From positions 1,985,001 through 2,049,000 of the forward strand of contig JAJGOT010000051.1 of NCBI GenBank assembly GCA_022457155.1: a DNA stretch of 64,000 nucleotides, written 5' to 3'. This document shows, piece after piece, positions 11,059-20,449 of the stretch. The position numbers and the translations under genes were made by a program. The notes beneath the pieces are model-generated. The model did not search any database, had not been told where the DNA came from, and was given only the letters and a program-made list of their open reading frames with translations. Position 1 is the first letter of the stretch; every line of letters begins with the position of its first letter. This DNA is from Cladopsammia gracilis (Eukaryota; Cnidaria; Anthozoa; Scleractinia; Dendrophylliidae).

Positions 11059-14000
11059 TCAATGAGCATTGATTTTATAATGTCCATACGCCAGTGTTTG
11101 GCGTCCATTACTTAGAATGTGTCGTTTGTCATCGTAAGGTGAAAGGCTTGTCTTCGTCAAAGTTACAGAATAGATCCGATGGTTCTCGCTCCTAATTTGA
11201 TTCATCTGTGCCATCTGTGGACGTTTGTCAAATAGGCAGCTCTTATAATCCTGGTGGCGAATTTTCTTCTTTGTAGTATTCTTGGAGATACCCTTTGCTG
11301 TTTTCTTTTCCACTGGTTTGTTGTCTTCAGTGAACAGGATGGAGTACATTTTGGGTCGAAGACCAATAAACTCAATTATTGGCAAGCCGTGAGTTTCGTC
11401 CTTCATTTTACCTAAGGCTTTCTTGTTTTGCGTACTGTACAGAAAATGGTCAGGTGGGTACTCTGACGTGTCAAAACAATCCAGATCTTGAAGGAAATCC
11501 CGATACAGATCATCTGTGTTCACATCATAACACAGACTGTCGGTATCAGTAAAAAGAAGTTTACATTTAGCTCCATACTTTGAAACCATATAGTTGTAGT
11601 GAAAGTCATACATGAGCACTTTCGACAAATCAAGTATGGTAAAACCAACGTAAATAGGGCGATTCAGGTACAACTTTGTCTTTCTCATGTTAACAGCGAC
11701 CAGGTCTTCGGAGAAGATGCGGAAAGAATCAAAGGCAGGTGATGCGGTGAGCTTGGTGAGTTTCTCTGGCTTTGTCAGCAGCTTGACATTCACACGCTTT
11801 CGCAGGTTTTCCATAGTCTTACCAAAGACGGCATTGTTCATGAGTTTAAAGAAGTCTTTCTCAAAATCATTCGCTGCCATTTTACGTTTTGCTGTGTTGA
11901 AGTCAATGTAACTCTTCAGCCAAGTGCTTTGTGCAAAACCTAATACTCTGTGAATCTTTGTCAACTTCATGCCAAGGTCTAGGTATAGTTTCAGGTTGCG
12001 GTAGTGGAGAATGTAACGATTTTTGTTGAAAAGATTCGGCACTAACTTTGGGACCGCTGCGCCGCCCAGCTTTAGGTCTTCATTGAGTTGTTGACAGTAA
12101 GGAGACAGCAAGTTGGAAGTGACCCTCATTTTCTCAGGTGCTAGTGGATAATCTGAATGGAGGTCGTGAAGCTCTGGTGGGTACTCTAAATCTACATCAA
12201 GAATGTAACCCTCCTCGCAGTCATCAGCCACCTTCTGCACATCTAAATTTTCAATTTCTTTTTCTGAAAGCCAGAAAAAATCATGAGTCGGGAGAGGTTG
12301 ACTCATGGCCCAACCATACAAGTTGTTGGCGTCTAGGTACATGATATAGTTCTTATCTTGCGTTGAGTCATAGCCAGGGGCATATGGGTTATTTGCTTTG
12401 CTGTAGCGATTGCTGATCATGGAAATACCGCCACGAATGCCCTCCTCTAGGAAAAGGTAGATATCAGGCTCGGTTATAAGTTCAAGTGCTACTTCGGTCA
12501 TCTTGAGGCAGGCGGACCAGGCTAGACCAGGAGAAGTGTAGTAATGAGCGGGGTCCAGTCCATAGTAATTCAAACAGATGCTTCGGAAGTTTTCGAACAC
12601 ATCGGCCAATAAAAGCACATCTGAGAGAAGGTAAAGATCGTGGTAGTCGCCGAGATTTTGCATTTGAAAGGTCGTAAACACATTTTGCGCCTGCTGATAA
12701 TCTTGGTCACTAATGTGCTCTTCAGTTAGCCGGCTGAAGAAGGCTTCTTTGGGAGGAAGCTGTCGTTCTTGAAATTTGTGCATATCATCCATATAATCGT
12801 ACGGGTAAACACCTTTTCTCAACAACAGAGGCACTTTGTTTTCTTCAATGTAGCGCTTGAGAACGTGAAATTTGCCATCTCCTTCCTGAGACAAGTTACA
12901 CACAAGTTTCTCTAATGACGCGTTCATAAACTGATATGAATCAATAAAATCCAGGTGACCAATCGAGAAGGAAATGTACTTTTCCGTGTTGTTCGGGATG
13001 CAGTTAAGGGGTTTGTTCTTAAACTTCTCAGCGCCTTGCATGATGAGATGAGAGTCATACCCCCTGAGATTATGAAAAATGACTGGTATTCGACCAGTAA
13101 ATTGAAAGTTTAAGTTGCAAGAATTATGAGCCGCCCCTCTAAATCTGCCAGTGAGATGACAGTGATCACGCACTCTATCGACTCCAAGTTCCTCTCTACA
13201 GATATGACAATGAGTGGCGCGTTGAAACTGTTGTTCCTCAGTAGGTGTCAGTTGCATGGGAACAATCTGTCTTAAGATGGCCTGAATTCTCTCCCCCTCT
13301 TGTTGTATAGTCTCAAGAAACTTGTTCACAGCATCTTCGCCTCGGTAGACTACAGGAGGTTTGCAGTAGTCAAGCCTCTCGGAGACTATGACGTAAGAGA
13401 ACCCACATGCTTGGTGGTTCTGGAACTTTTCGGTCGATGATTTGCTGGGATCGGGTGAGACAGTGTGTATCTTGGTGGTCAAGCTCTCAAAATCCGCATA
13501 AATCACAAAGGGGACCCGGAGCTGCTTATGGAAATCTTTAAACTGAAGAAACATGTTGTCGTCGCTTGGTAGTTCTATTCTCTGAGGCCCATGTTGACTG
13601 CAAAGAAGCTTGTGATCTTCTAAAAGCTGCTCTCGCACAAAACCGTGAAGACAGTGAGGGCAGTAGAACATTTGACTTTTATGTTGCGTTTGACTTGAAA
13701 GAAGTCGGTTGAGGTTTCGGATCAGGCAGTAATGGCGTTTCTCACCCAGAGAATAGAGCATTAAGTTGACGTGAACAGGATAGCGTTCCTTGCTTATGAA
13801 AACAGGAAATAGTGCACCTTGCTCAAATCCAAACACGTTAACAGCTATCTGGTTTTGCTTTTCAAATGTTGGAATTTTACTAACAGGCACCGGAAATTCT
13901 ATACCTTCAAAATTCAGTTCCTTTACATGTGCCTGGTAATGATGAATCCGTTCAGGGTTAGATCTCCGTGGAATTGGATGTAAAGCTGCCAGCACGCTCC

Positions 14001-14907
14001 ACATGAAGCACTTGTTGTCGCCATTCTTGATATTAACAATCGCCTTTTTGTTCTTTAATTTCTTTGGCAGAGGGAGATAGCTCGATCCTTTCAGAGGCTT
14101 GTACTGAGCTACATTTAAATCTAGATGCAGTATTTCTAAGAGCATCCAGCCACTTCCTTCTTTTTGATAAGTCGCAAAGGCGCTTAAAATCTTCTGGTTA
14201 GCGTCGTTAAGCTGTTCTTCTATTTCATGTGCGTTGACTGTAGTCATGCATAAACTCCGAAAATGCGGTTCTGCGACCAGATCGGAACCATCTGCTTTTG
14301 GTTTCACGAACTTCACTTGAACGCTGACAAACCACTTTATTCCTTTCTTAGCAGTACGTTCTTGTTTCAAACGATGAAGGAGCGGCTTCTTCTTGCTATG
14401 TAGAAACAGTCTTAGATCGTTTTTCTCTTGAATACGAGGTTTTAACTTGAAGGTCTTCAAAGTACACTTAAACGCCGAGATGAAATCGCAATGATCTTCT
14501 GTGTTGTCGTCTTGCACAGCTTCATTTGCGGCTTGTGAGGGCACACTGTGCTCCATCTTGTCATCCAGTTTGATTTCTTTACTTGCTGGAGCGTCGCTAT
14601 CCACCTCTATGGTACTAAGTTTTCGTTTCATGCCATTATCAAAGGCTGGCCGTTTCTCGACCTCGCATAGCTTTTGGTGTTCTAAGCACGTATCTTGACG
14701 ATAAAACTTGCGACTGCAATGCTGACATTGATGTGTCTTGTCTTGAGAATGTTTCTTCATATGCCGCTTTAAAGCATCTTTTCGATTAAAGGAATCACCA
14801 CACCGCTCACAATGAAAAGAACTGCCACCGTGAACTGCTTTCTTATGTCGTGTCAGGTTAGTTTCCTGAGAAAACTGCTTCTCGCAAATATCACATATGA
14901 AAGCCAT
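11059..14907 (-). CDS. PolB: Protein-primed-type family-B DNA polymerase, left arm
   Basis: 1282 residues, uninterrupted. In order: three N-terminal zinc fingers (Cys4/Cys7/His20/His25, 32-53, 61-81); a domain at about 292-400 with NKCFMWSVLAALH and RHYCLIR reminiscent of a cysteine-protease-like fold; a Cys416-Cys419-His432-Cys436 finger; Exo I YADFES (470-475); a zinc/HNH insert like recombination endonuclease VII (CHIC at 567, DHCHLTGRFRGAAHNSCN to 598); Exo II with Asp618; Exo III YHDLYLLSD (755-763); Pol A DANNLYG (859-865); Pol B KLMNNAVFGK (1021-1030); Pol C TDTDS (1120-1124); KMY (1186-1188). All expected catalytic acidic residues are present, so the enzyme could be active. It matches the DNA_pol_B_2 type of Polintons. 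It differs from the right-arm copy at residue 538 (Gly here, Glu there) and 912 (Glu here, Lys there). Confidence 0.93.
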   Translation of the reverse strand: MAFICDICEKQFSQETNLTRHKKAVHGGSSFHCERCGDSFNRKDALKRHMKKHSQDKTHQCQHCSRKFYRQDTCLEHQKLCEVEKRPAFDNGMKRKLSTIEVDSDAPASKEIKLDDKMEHSVPSQAANEAVQDDNTEDHCDFISAFKCTLKTFKLKPRIQEKNDLRLFLHSKKKPLLHRLKQERTAKKGIKWFVSVQVKFVKPKADGSDLVAEPHFRSLCMTTVNAHEIEEQLNDANQKILSAFATYQKEGSGWMLLEILHLDLNVAQYKPLKGSSYLPLPKKLKNKKAIVNIKNGDNKCFMWSVLAALHPIPRRSNPERIHHYQAHVKELNFEGIEFPVPVSKIPTFEKQNQIAVNVFGFEQGALFPVFISKERYPVHVNLMLYSLGEKRHYCLIRNLNRLLSSQTQHKSQMFYCPHCLHGFVREQLLEDHKLLCSQHGPQRIELPSDDNMFLQFKDFHKQLRVPFVIYADFESLTTKIHTVSPDPSKSSTEKFQNHQACGFSYVIVSERLDYCKPPVVYRGEDAVNKFLETIQQEGERIQAILRQIVPMQLTPTEEQQFQRATHCHICREELGVDRVRDHCHLTGRFRGAAHNSCNLNFQFTGRIPVIFHNLRGYDSHLIMQGAEKFKNKPLNCIPNNTEKYISFSIGHLDFIDSYQFMNASLEKLVCNLSQEGDGKFHVLKRYIEENKVPLLLRKGVYPYDYMDDMHKFQERQLPPKEAFFSRLTEEHISDQDYQQAQNVFTTFQMQNLGDYHDLYLLSDVLLLADVFENFRSICLNYYGLDPAHYYTSPGLAWSACLKMTEVALELITEPDIYLFLEEGIRGGISMISNRYSKANNPYAPGYDSTQDKNYIMYLDANNLYGWAMSQPLPTHDFFWLSEKEIENLDVQKVADDCEEGYILDVDLEYPPELHDLHSDYPLAPEKMRVTSNLLSPYCQQLNEDLKLGGAAVPKLVPNLFNKNRYILHYRNLKLYLDLGMKLTKIHRVLGFAQSTWLKSYIDFNTAKRKMAANDFEKDFFKLMNNAVFGKTMENLRKRVNVKLLTKPEKLTKLTASPAFDSFRIFSEDLVAVNMRKTKLYLNRPIYVGFTILDLSKVLMYDFHYNYMVSKYGAKCKLLFTDTDSLCYDVNTDDLYRDFLQDLDCFDTSEYPPDHFLYSTQNKKALGKMKDETHGLPIIEFIGLRPKMYSILFTEDNKPVEKKTAKGISKNTTKKKIRHQDYKSCLFDKRPQMAQMNQIRSENHRIYSVTLTKTSLSPYDDKRHILSNGRQTLAYGHYKINAH

Positions 14908-15049
14908 TCTATACTCTTAACAATCGCTGTCCGCTTACTTTTTGATCCACACTCTTCGAAAGCTTGTTTCGAAATAAATCATGGTTGTACAAGAGTCAAA
15001 TTTATTTGCGTCCTAAACAATGCTATTGTGAAATCCCTCTATTCATTGG

Positions 15050-15276
15050 TTGGTTAAAGAAACCATTATGACGTCACTATGGCAAGCCTGGCCATGTTTG
15101 GAGAACTCGACGACATCTAAAATGCAACTATCAGCAGAATATGGCGCTGTTGACGGTTTTGGCGTATTTGGCCTGGCTTTGGCTGTTTTGGCCTGGTTTT
15201 GGCCTGTTTGATCATCAATATATACAGAAAAATTGTTACACAAATGTCATTTGTGTCTTGTCGTCTAACTGTAAAC
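15050..15276. promoter_or_regulatory. Divergent promoter region, left arm
   Basis: Between the polymerase start (14907, leftward) and the zinc-finger ORF start (15277, rightward). It contains TGACGTCA at 15069-15076, repeated TTTTGGCCTGG-type motifs at 15160-15210, and a TATA-like ATATATACAG at 15219-15228 placed about 50 bp before the ATG of the zinc-finger ORF. Function is inferred from position only. Confidence 0.4.
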
Positions 15277-15546
15277 ATGGTCTACAAAAGAGTTTGTAGA
15301 GATTGTCCGATTCAAGGATGCGGTGCAAAGTACCTCGTAAGACTAGCTGACCATCTTGCAGATGTTCATCAGTTGGATCACACGCAACGGAGAAAGTACC
15401 TTCAAGAGGCCAAACTACAACCTGTTCTAAGTTGCTCTGAGTTGCTCCGAGTTGCTCCGAGTTGCTCTAAGTTACTCCGAGTTGCTTTGAGTTACTCCGA
15501 GTTGCTCAGAGCACAAACACATCGCCTTGCTTATTTATATAGCTGA
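15277..15546 (+). CDS. Small zinc-finger ORF, left arm
   Basis: Chosen start ATG at 15277 (MVYKRVCRDCPIQGC), downstream of a TATA-like box; an upstream in-frame ATG at 15199 would precede it. The first 45 residues hold CxxCPIxGC followed by HLADVHQLD, a compact C2H2-like motif. After that, the frame runs into the 10-bp GAGTTGCTCT repeats (SCSELLRVAPSCSKLLRVAL) and ends at a stop in 15544-15546. The zinc-finger part looks real; the C-terminal repeat part may be a by-product. Similar short zinc-finger proteins occur in cnidarian mobile elements. Function unknown. Confidence 0.5.
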   Translation: MVYKRVCRDCPIQGCGAKYLVRLADHLADVHQLDHTQRRKYLQEAKLQPVLSCSELLRVAPSCSKLLRVALSYSELLRAQTHRLAYLYS

Positions 15547-16084
15547 GTCACTCAAAAAGGTTTTTGTTGATTGAGTATGTCCTTTTGTTTCAAAAAAGAG
15601 GTTTTACTCAGAGTAACTCAGAGCAACTCAGAGCAACTCAGAGCAACTTAGAGCAATTGAATGCGCAACTCTGAGCAACTCAGAGTAACTCAGAGCAACT
15701 CAGAGCAACTTAGAGCAATTGAATACGCAACTCTGAGTTGCTCCGAGTTGCTCTAAGTTACTCTGAGTTGCTCAGAGTTGCGTATTCAATTGCTCTAAGT
15801 TGCTCTGAGTTGCTCTGAGTTACTCTGAGTTGCTCAGAGTTGCGCATTCAATTGCTCTAAGTTGCTCTGAGTTGCTCTGAGTTGCTCTGAGTTACTCTGA
15901 GTAAAACCTCTTTTTTGAAACAAAAGGACATACTCAATCAACAAAAACCTTTTTGAGTGACTCAGCTATATAAATAAGCAAGGCGATGTGTTTGTGCTCT
16001 GAGCAACTCGGAGTAACTCAAAGCAACTCGGAGTAACTTAGAGCAACTCGGAGCAACTCGGAGCAACTCAGAGCAACTTAGAAC
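15424..16084. repeat. 10-bp AGAGCAACTC repeats around the symmetry axis
   Basis: Degenerate tandem AGAGCAACTC (or its complement GAGTTGCTCT), period 10, in blocks on both arms, interrupted by CAATTGAATNCGCAACTC. Within each arm the motif occurs in both orientations, so each arm also contains shorter hairpins. This is the part of the element nearest the axis. Confidence 0.9.
15738..15770. other. Unpaired spacer at the palindrome centre
   Basis: Base 15737 pairs with 15771, but the 33 bp between do not pair symmetrically. They consist of three GAGTTGCTCT-type repeats in direct orientation. This is the loop that would result if one strand folded back within the repeat tract and was then copied. 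Confidence 0.85.
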
Positions 16085-16231
16085 AGGTTGTAGTTTGGCC
16101 TCTTGAAGGTACTTTCTCCGTTGCGTGTGATCCAACTGATGAACATCTGCAAGATGGTCAGCTAGTCTTACGAGGTACTTTGCACCGCATCCTTGAATCG
16201 GACAATCTCTACAAACTCTTTTGTAGACCAT
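15962..16231 (-). CDS. Small zinc-finger ORF, right arm
   Basis: Mirror image of 15277-15546, with identical translation. Start ATG at 16231-16229. The same cautions apply: the CxxCPIxGC...HLADVH part is plausible, the repeat-encoded tail doubtful. Confidence 0.5.
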   Translation of the reverse strand: MVYKRVCRDCPIQGCGAKYLVRLADHLADVHQLDHTQRRKYLQEAKLQPVLSCSELLRVAPSCSKLLRVALSYSELLRAQTHRLAYLYS

Positions 16232-16458
16232 GTTTACAGTTAGACGACAAGACACAAATGACATTTGTGTAACAATTTTTCTGTATATATTGATGATCAA
16301 ACAGGCCAAAACCAGGCCAAAACAGCCAAAGCCAGGCCAAATACGCCAAAACCGTCAACAGCGCCATATTCTGCTGATAGTTGCATTTTAGATGTCGTCG
16401 AGTTCTCCAAACATGGCCAGGCTTGCCATAGTGACGTCATAATGGTTTCTTTAACCAA
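16232..16458. promoter_or_regulatory. Divergent promoter region, right arm
   Basis: Mirror of 15050-15276, with TGACGTCA at 16432-16439 and the TATA-like motif at 16280-16289. The 142 bp between this block and the polymerase ATG at 16601 contain a run ending GATTGTTAAGAGTATAGA. Confidence 0.4.
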
Positions 16459-16600
16459 CCAATGAATAGAGGGATTTCACAATAGCATTGTTTAGGACGC
16501 AAATAAATTTGACTCTTGTACAACCATGATTTATTTCGAAACAAGCTTTCGAAGAGTGTGGATCAAAAAGTAAGCGGACAGCGATTGTTAAGAGTATAGA

Positions 16601-19600
16601 ATGGCTTTCATATGTGATATTTGCGAGAAGCAGTTTTCTCAGGAAACTAACCTGACACGACATAAGAAAGCAGTTCACGGTGGCAGTTCTTTTCATTGTG
16701 AGCGGTGTGGTGATTCCTTTAATCGAAAAGATGCTTTAAAGCGGCATATGAAGAAACATTCTCAAGACAAGACACATCAATGTCAGCATTGCAGTCGCAA
16801 GTTTTATCGTCAAGATACGTGCTTAGAACACCAAAAGCTATGCGAGGTCGAGAAACGGCCAGCCTTTGATAATGGCATGAAACGAAAACTTAGTACCATA
16901 GAGGTGGATAGCGACGCTCCAGCAAGTAAAGAAATCAAACTGGATGACAAGATGGAGCACAGTGTGCCCTCACAAGCCGCAAATGAAGCTGTGCAAGACG
17001 ACAACACAGAAGATCATTGCGATTTCATCTCGGCGTTTAAGTGTACTTTGAAGACCTTCAAGTTAAAACCTCGTATTCAAGAGAAAAACGATCTAAGACT
17101 GTTTCTACATAGCAAGAAGAAGCCGCTCCTTCATCGTTTGAAACAAGAACGTACTGCTAAGAAAGGAATAAAGTGGTTTGTCAGCGTTCAAGTGAAGTTC
17201 GTGAAACCAAAAGCAGATGGTTCCGATCTGGTCGCAGAACCGCATTTTCGGAGTTTATGCATGACTACAGTCAACGCACATGAAATAGAAGAACAGCTTA
17301 ACGACGCTAACCAGAAGATTTTAAGCGCCTTTGCGACTTATCAAAAAGAAGGAAGTGGCTGGATGCTCTTAGAAATACTGCATCTAGATTTAAATGTAGC
17401 TCAGTACAAGCCTCTGAAAGGATCGAGCTATCTCCCTCTGCCAAAGAAATTAAAGAACAAAAAGGCGATTGTTAATATCAAGAATGGCGACAACAAGTGC
17501 TTCATGTGGAGCGTGCTGGCAGCTTTACATCCAATTCCACGGAGATCTAACCCTGAACGGATTCATCATTACCAGGCACATGTAAAGGAACTGAATTTTG
17601 AAGGTATAGAATTTCCGGTGCCTGTTAGTAAAATTCCAACATTTGAAAAGCAAAACCAGATAGCTGTTAACGTGTTTGGATTTGAGCAAGGTGCACTATT
17701 TCCTGTTTTCATAAGCAAGGAACGATATCCTGTTCACGTCAACTTAATGCTCTATTCTCTGGGTGAGAAACGCCATTACTGCCTGATCCGAAACCTCAAC
17801 CGACTTCTTTCAAGTCAAACGCAACATAAAAGTCAAATGTTCTACTGCCCTCACTGTCTTCACGGTTTTGTGCGAGAGCAGCTTTTAGAAGATCACAAGC
17901 TTCTTTGCAGTCAACATGGGCCTCAGAGAATAGAACTACCAAGCGACGACAACATGTTTCTCCAGTTTAAAGATTTCCATAAGCAGCTCCGGGTCCCCTT
18001 TGTGATTTATGCGGATTTTGAGAGCTTGACCACCAAGATACACACTGTCTCACCCGATCCCAGCAAATCATCGACCGAAAAGTTCCAGAACCACCAAGCA
18101 TGTGGGTTCTCTTACGTCATAGTCTCCGAGAGGCTTGACTACTGCAAACCTCCTGTAGTCTACCGAGGCGAAGATGCTGTGAACAAGTTTCTTGAGACTA
18201 TACAACAAGAGGAGGAGAGAATTCAGGCCATCTTAAGACAGATTGTTCCCATGCAACTGACACCTACTGAGGAACAACAGTTTCAACGCGCCACTCATTG
18301 TCATATCTGTAGAGAGGAACTTGGAGTCGATAGAGTGCGTGATCACTGTCATCTCACTGGCAGATTTAGAGGGGCGGCTCATAATTCTTGCAACTTAAAC
18401 TTTCAATTTACTGGTCGAATACCAGTCATTTTTCATAATCTCAGGGGGTATGACTCTCATCTCATCATGCAAGGCGCTGAGAAGTTTAAGAACAAACCCC
18501 TTAACTGCATCCCGAACAACACGGAAAAGTACATTTCCTTCTCGATTGGTCACCTGGATTTTATTGATTCATATCAGTTTATGAACGCGTCATTAGAGAA
18601 ACTTGTGTGTAACTTGTCTCAGGAAGGAGATGGCAAATTTCACGTTCTCAAGCGCTACATTGAAGAAAACAAAGTGCCTCTGTTGTTGAGAAAAGGTGTT
18701 TACCCGTACGATTATATGGATGATATGCACAAATTTCAAGAACGACAGCTTCCTCCCAAAGAAGCCTTCTTCAGCCGGCTAACTGAAGAGCACATTAGTG
18801 ACCAAGATTATCAGCAGGCGCAAAATGTGTTTACGACCTTTCAAATGCAAAATCTCGGCGACTACCACGATCTTTACCTTCTCTCAGATGTGCTTTTATT
18901 GGCCGATGTGTTCGAAAACTTCCGAAGCATCTGTTTGAATTACTATGGACTGGACCCCGCTCATTACTACACTTCTCCTGGTCTAGCCTGGTCCGCCTGC
19001 CTCAAGATGACCGAAGTAGCACTTGAACTTATAACCGAGCCTGATATCTACCTTTTCCTAGAGGAGGGCATTCGTGGCGGTATTTCCATGATCAGCAATC
19101 GCTACAGCAAAGCAAATAACCCATATGCCCCTGGCTATGACTCAACGCAAGATAAGAACTATATCATGTACCTAGACGCCAACAACTTGTATGGTTGGGC
19201 CATGAGTCAACCTCTCCCGACTCATGATTTTTTCTGGCTTTCAGAAAAAGAAATTGAAAATTTAGATGTGCAGAAGGTGGCTGATGACTGCGAGGAGGGT
19301 TACATTCTTGATGTAGATTTAGAGTACCCACCAAAGCTTCACGACCTCCATTCAGATTATCCACTAGCACCTGAGAAAATGAGGGTCACTTCCAACTTGC
19401 TGTCTCCTTACTGTCAACAACTCAATGAAGACCTAAAGCTGGGCGGCGCAGCGGTCCCAAAGTTAGTGCCGAATCTTTTCAACAAAAATCGTTACATTCT
19501 CCACTACCGCAACCTGAAACTATACCTAGACCTTGGCATGAAGTTGACAAAGATTCACAGAGTATTAGGTTTTGCACAAAGCACTTGGCTGAAGAGTTAC

Positions 19601-20449
19601 ATTGACTTCAACACAGCAAAACGTAAAATGGCAGCGAATGATTTTGAGAAAGACTTCTTTAAACTCATGAACAATGCCGTCTTTGGTAAGACTATGGAAA
19701 ACCTGCGAAAGCGTGTGAATGTCAAGCTGCTGACAAAGCCAGAGAAACTCACCAAGCTCACCGCATCACCTGCCTTTGATTCTTTCCGCATCTTCTCCGA
19801 AGACCTGGTCGCTGTTAACATGAGAAAGACAAAGTTGTACCTGAATCGCCCTATTTACGTTGGTTTTACCATACTTGATTTGTCGAAAGTGCTCATGTAT
19901 GACTTTCACTACAACTATATGGTTTCAAAGTATGGAGCTAAATGTAAACTTCTTTTTACTGATACCGACAGTCTGTGTTATGATGTGAACACAGATGATC
20001 TGTATCGGGATTTCCTTCAAGATCTGGATTGTTTTGACACGTCAGAGTACCCACCTGACCATTTTCTGTACAGTACGCAAAACAAGAAAGCCTTAGGTAA
20101 AATGAAGGACGAAACTCACGGCTTGCCAATAATTGAGTTTATTGGTCTTCGACCCAAAATGTACTCCATCCTGTTCACTGAAGACAACAAACCAGTGGAA
20201 AAGAAAACAGCAAAGGGTATCTCCAAGAATACTACAAAGAAGAAAATTCGCCACCAGGATTATAAGAGCTGCCTATTTGACAAACGTCCACAGATGGCAC
20301 AGATGAATCAAATTAGGAGCGAGAACCATCGGATCTATTCTGTAACTTTGACGAAGACAAGCCTTTCACCTTACGATGACAAACGACACATTCTAAGTAA
20401 TGGACGCCAAACACTGGCGTATGGACATTATAAAATCAATGCTCATTGA
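16601..20449 (+). CDS. PolB: Protein-primed-type family-B DNA polymerase, right arm
   Basis: Mirror copy of 11059-14907 with the same 1282-residue length and the same domain order: three zinc fingers, cysteine-protease-like region, Exo I, endonuclease VII-like HNH insert, Exo II, Exo III, Pol A/B/C and KMY. All catalytic motifs are intact. The only protein differences from the left copy are Glu538 and Lys912, each a single-base change. Neither changed residue lies in a motif. The gene points outward, with its stop 642 bp from the right end of the element. Confidence 0.93.
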   Translation: MAFICDICEKQFSQETNLTRHKKAVHGGSSFHCERCGDSFNRKDALKRHMKKHSQDKTHQCQHCSRKFYRQDTCLEHQKLCEVEKRPAFDNGMKRKLSTIEVDSDAPASKEIKLDDKMEHSVPSQAANEAVQDDNTEDHCDFISAFKCTLKTFKLKPRIQEKNDLRLFLHSKKKPLLHRLKQERTAKKGIKWFVSVQVKFVKPKADGSDLVAEPHFRSLCMTTVNAHEIEEQLNDANQKILSAFATYQKEGSGWMLLEILHLDLNVAQYKPLKGSSYLPLPKKLKNKKAIVNIKNGDNKCFMWSVLAALHPIPRRSNPERIHHYQAHVKELNFEGIEFPVPVSKIPTFEKQNQIAVNVFGFEQGALFPVFISKERYPVHVNLMLYSLGEKRHYCLIRNLNRLLSSQTQHKSQMFYCPHCLHGFVREQLLEDHKLLCSQHGPQRIELPSDDNMFLQFKDFHKQLRVPFVIYADFESLTTKIHTVSPDPSKSSTEKFQNHQACGFSYVIVSERLDYCKPPVVYRGEDAVNKFLETIQQEEERIQAILRQIVPMQLTPTEEQQFQRATHCHICREELGVDRVRDHCHLTGRFRGAAHNSCNLNFQFTGRIPVIFHNLRGYDSHLIMQGAEKFKNKPLNCIPNNTEKYISFSIGHLDFIDSYQFMNASLEKLVCNLSQEGDGKFHVLKRYIEENKVPLLLRKGVYPYDYMDDMHKFQERQLPPKEAFFSRLTEEHISDQDYQQAQNVFTTFQMQNLGDYHDLYLLSDVLLLADVFENFRSICLNYYGLDPAHYYTSPGLAWSACLKMTEVALELITEPDIYLFLEEGIRGGISMISNRYSKANNPYAPGYDSTQDKNYIMYLDANNLYGWAMSQPLPTHDFFWLSEKEIENLDVQKVADDCEEGYILDVDLEYPPKLHDLHSDYPLAPEKMRVTSNLLSPYCQQLNEDLKLGGAAVPKLVPNLFNKNRYILHYRNLKLYLDLGMKLTKIHRVLGFAQSTWLKSYIDFNTAKRKMAANDFEKDFFKLMNNAVFGKTMENLRKRVNVKLLTKPEKLTKLTASPAFDSFRIFSEDLVAVNMRKTKLYLNRPIYVGFTILDLSKVLMYDFHYNYMVSKYGAKCKLLFTDTDSLCYDVNTDDLYRDFLQDLDCFDTSEYPPDHFLYSTQNKKALGKMKDETHGLPIIEFIGLRPKMYSILFTEDNKPVEKKTAKGISKNTTKKKIRHQDYKSCLFDKRPQMAQMNQIRSENHRIYSVTLTKTSLSPYDDKRHILSNGRQTLAYGHYKINAH

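Noticed and set aside
14812..15057. 81-codon frame overlapping the polymerase start (mirrored at 16451-16696)
   Set aside because: Antisense shadow of the zinc-finger coding sequence and promoter.
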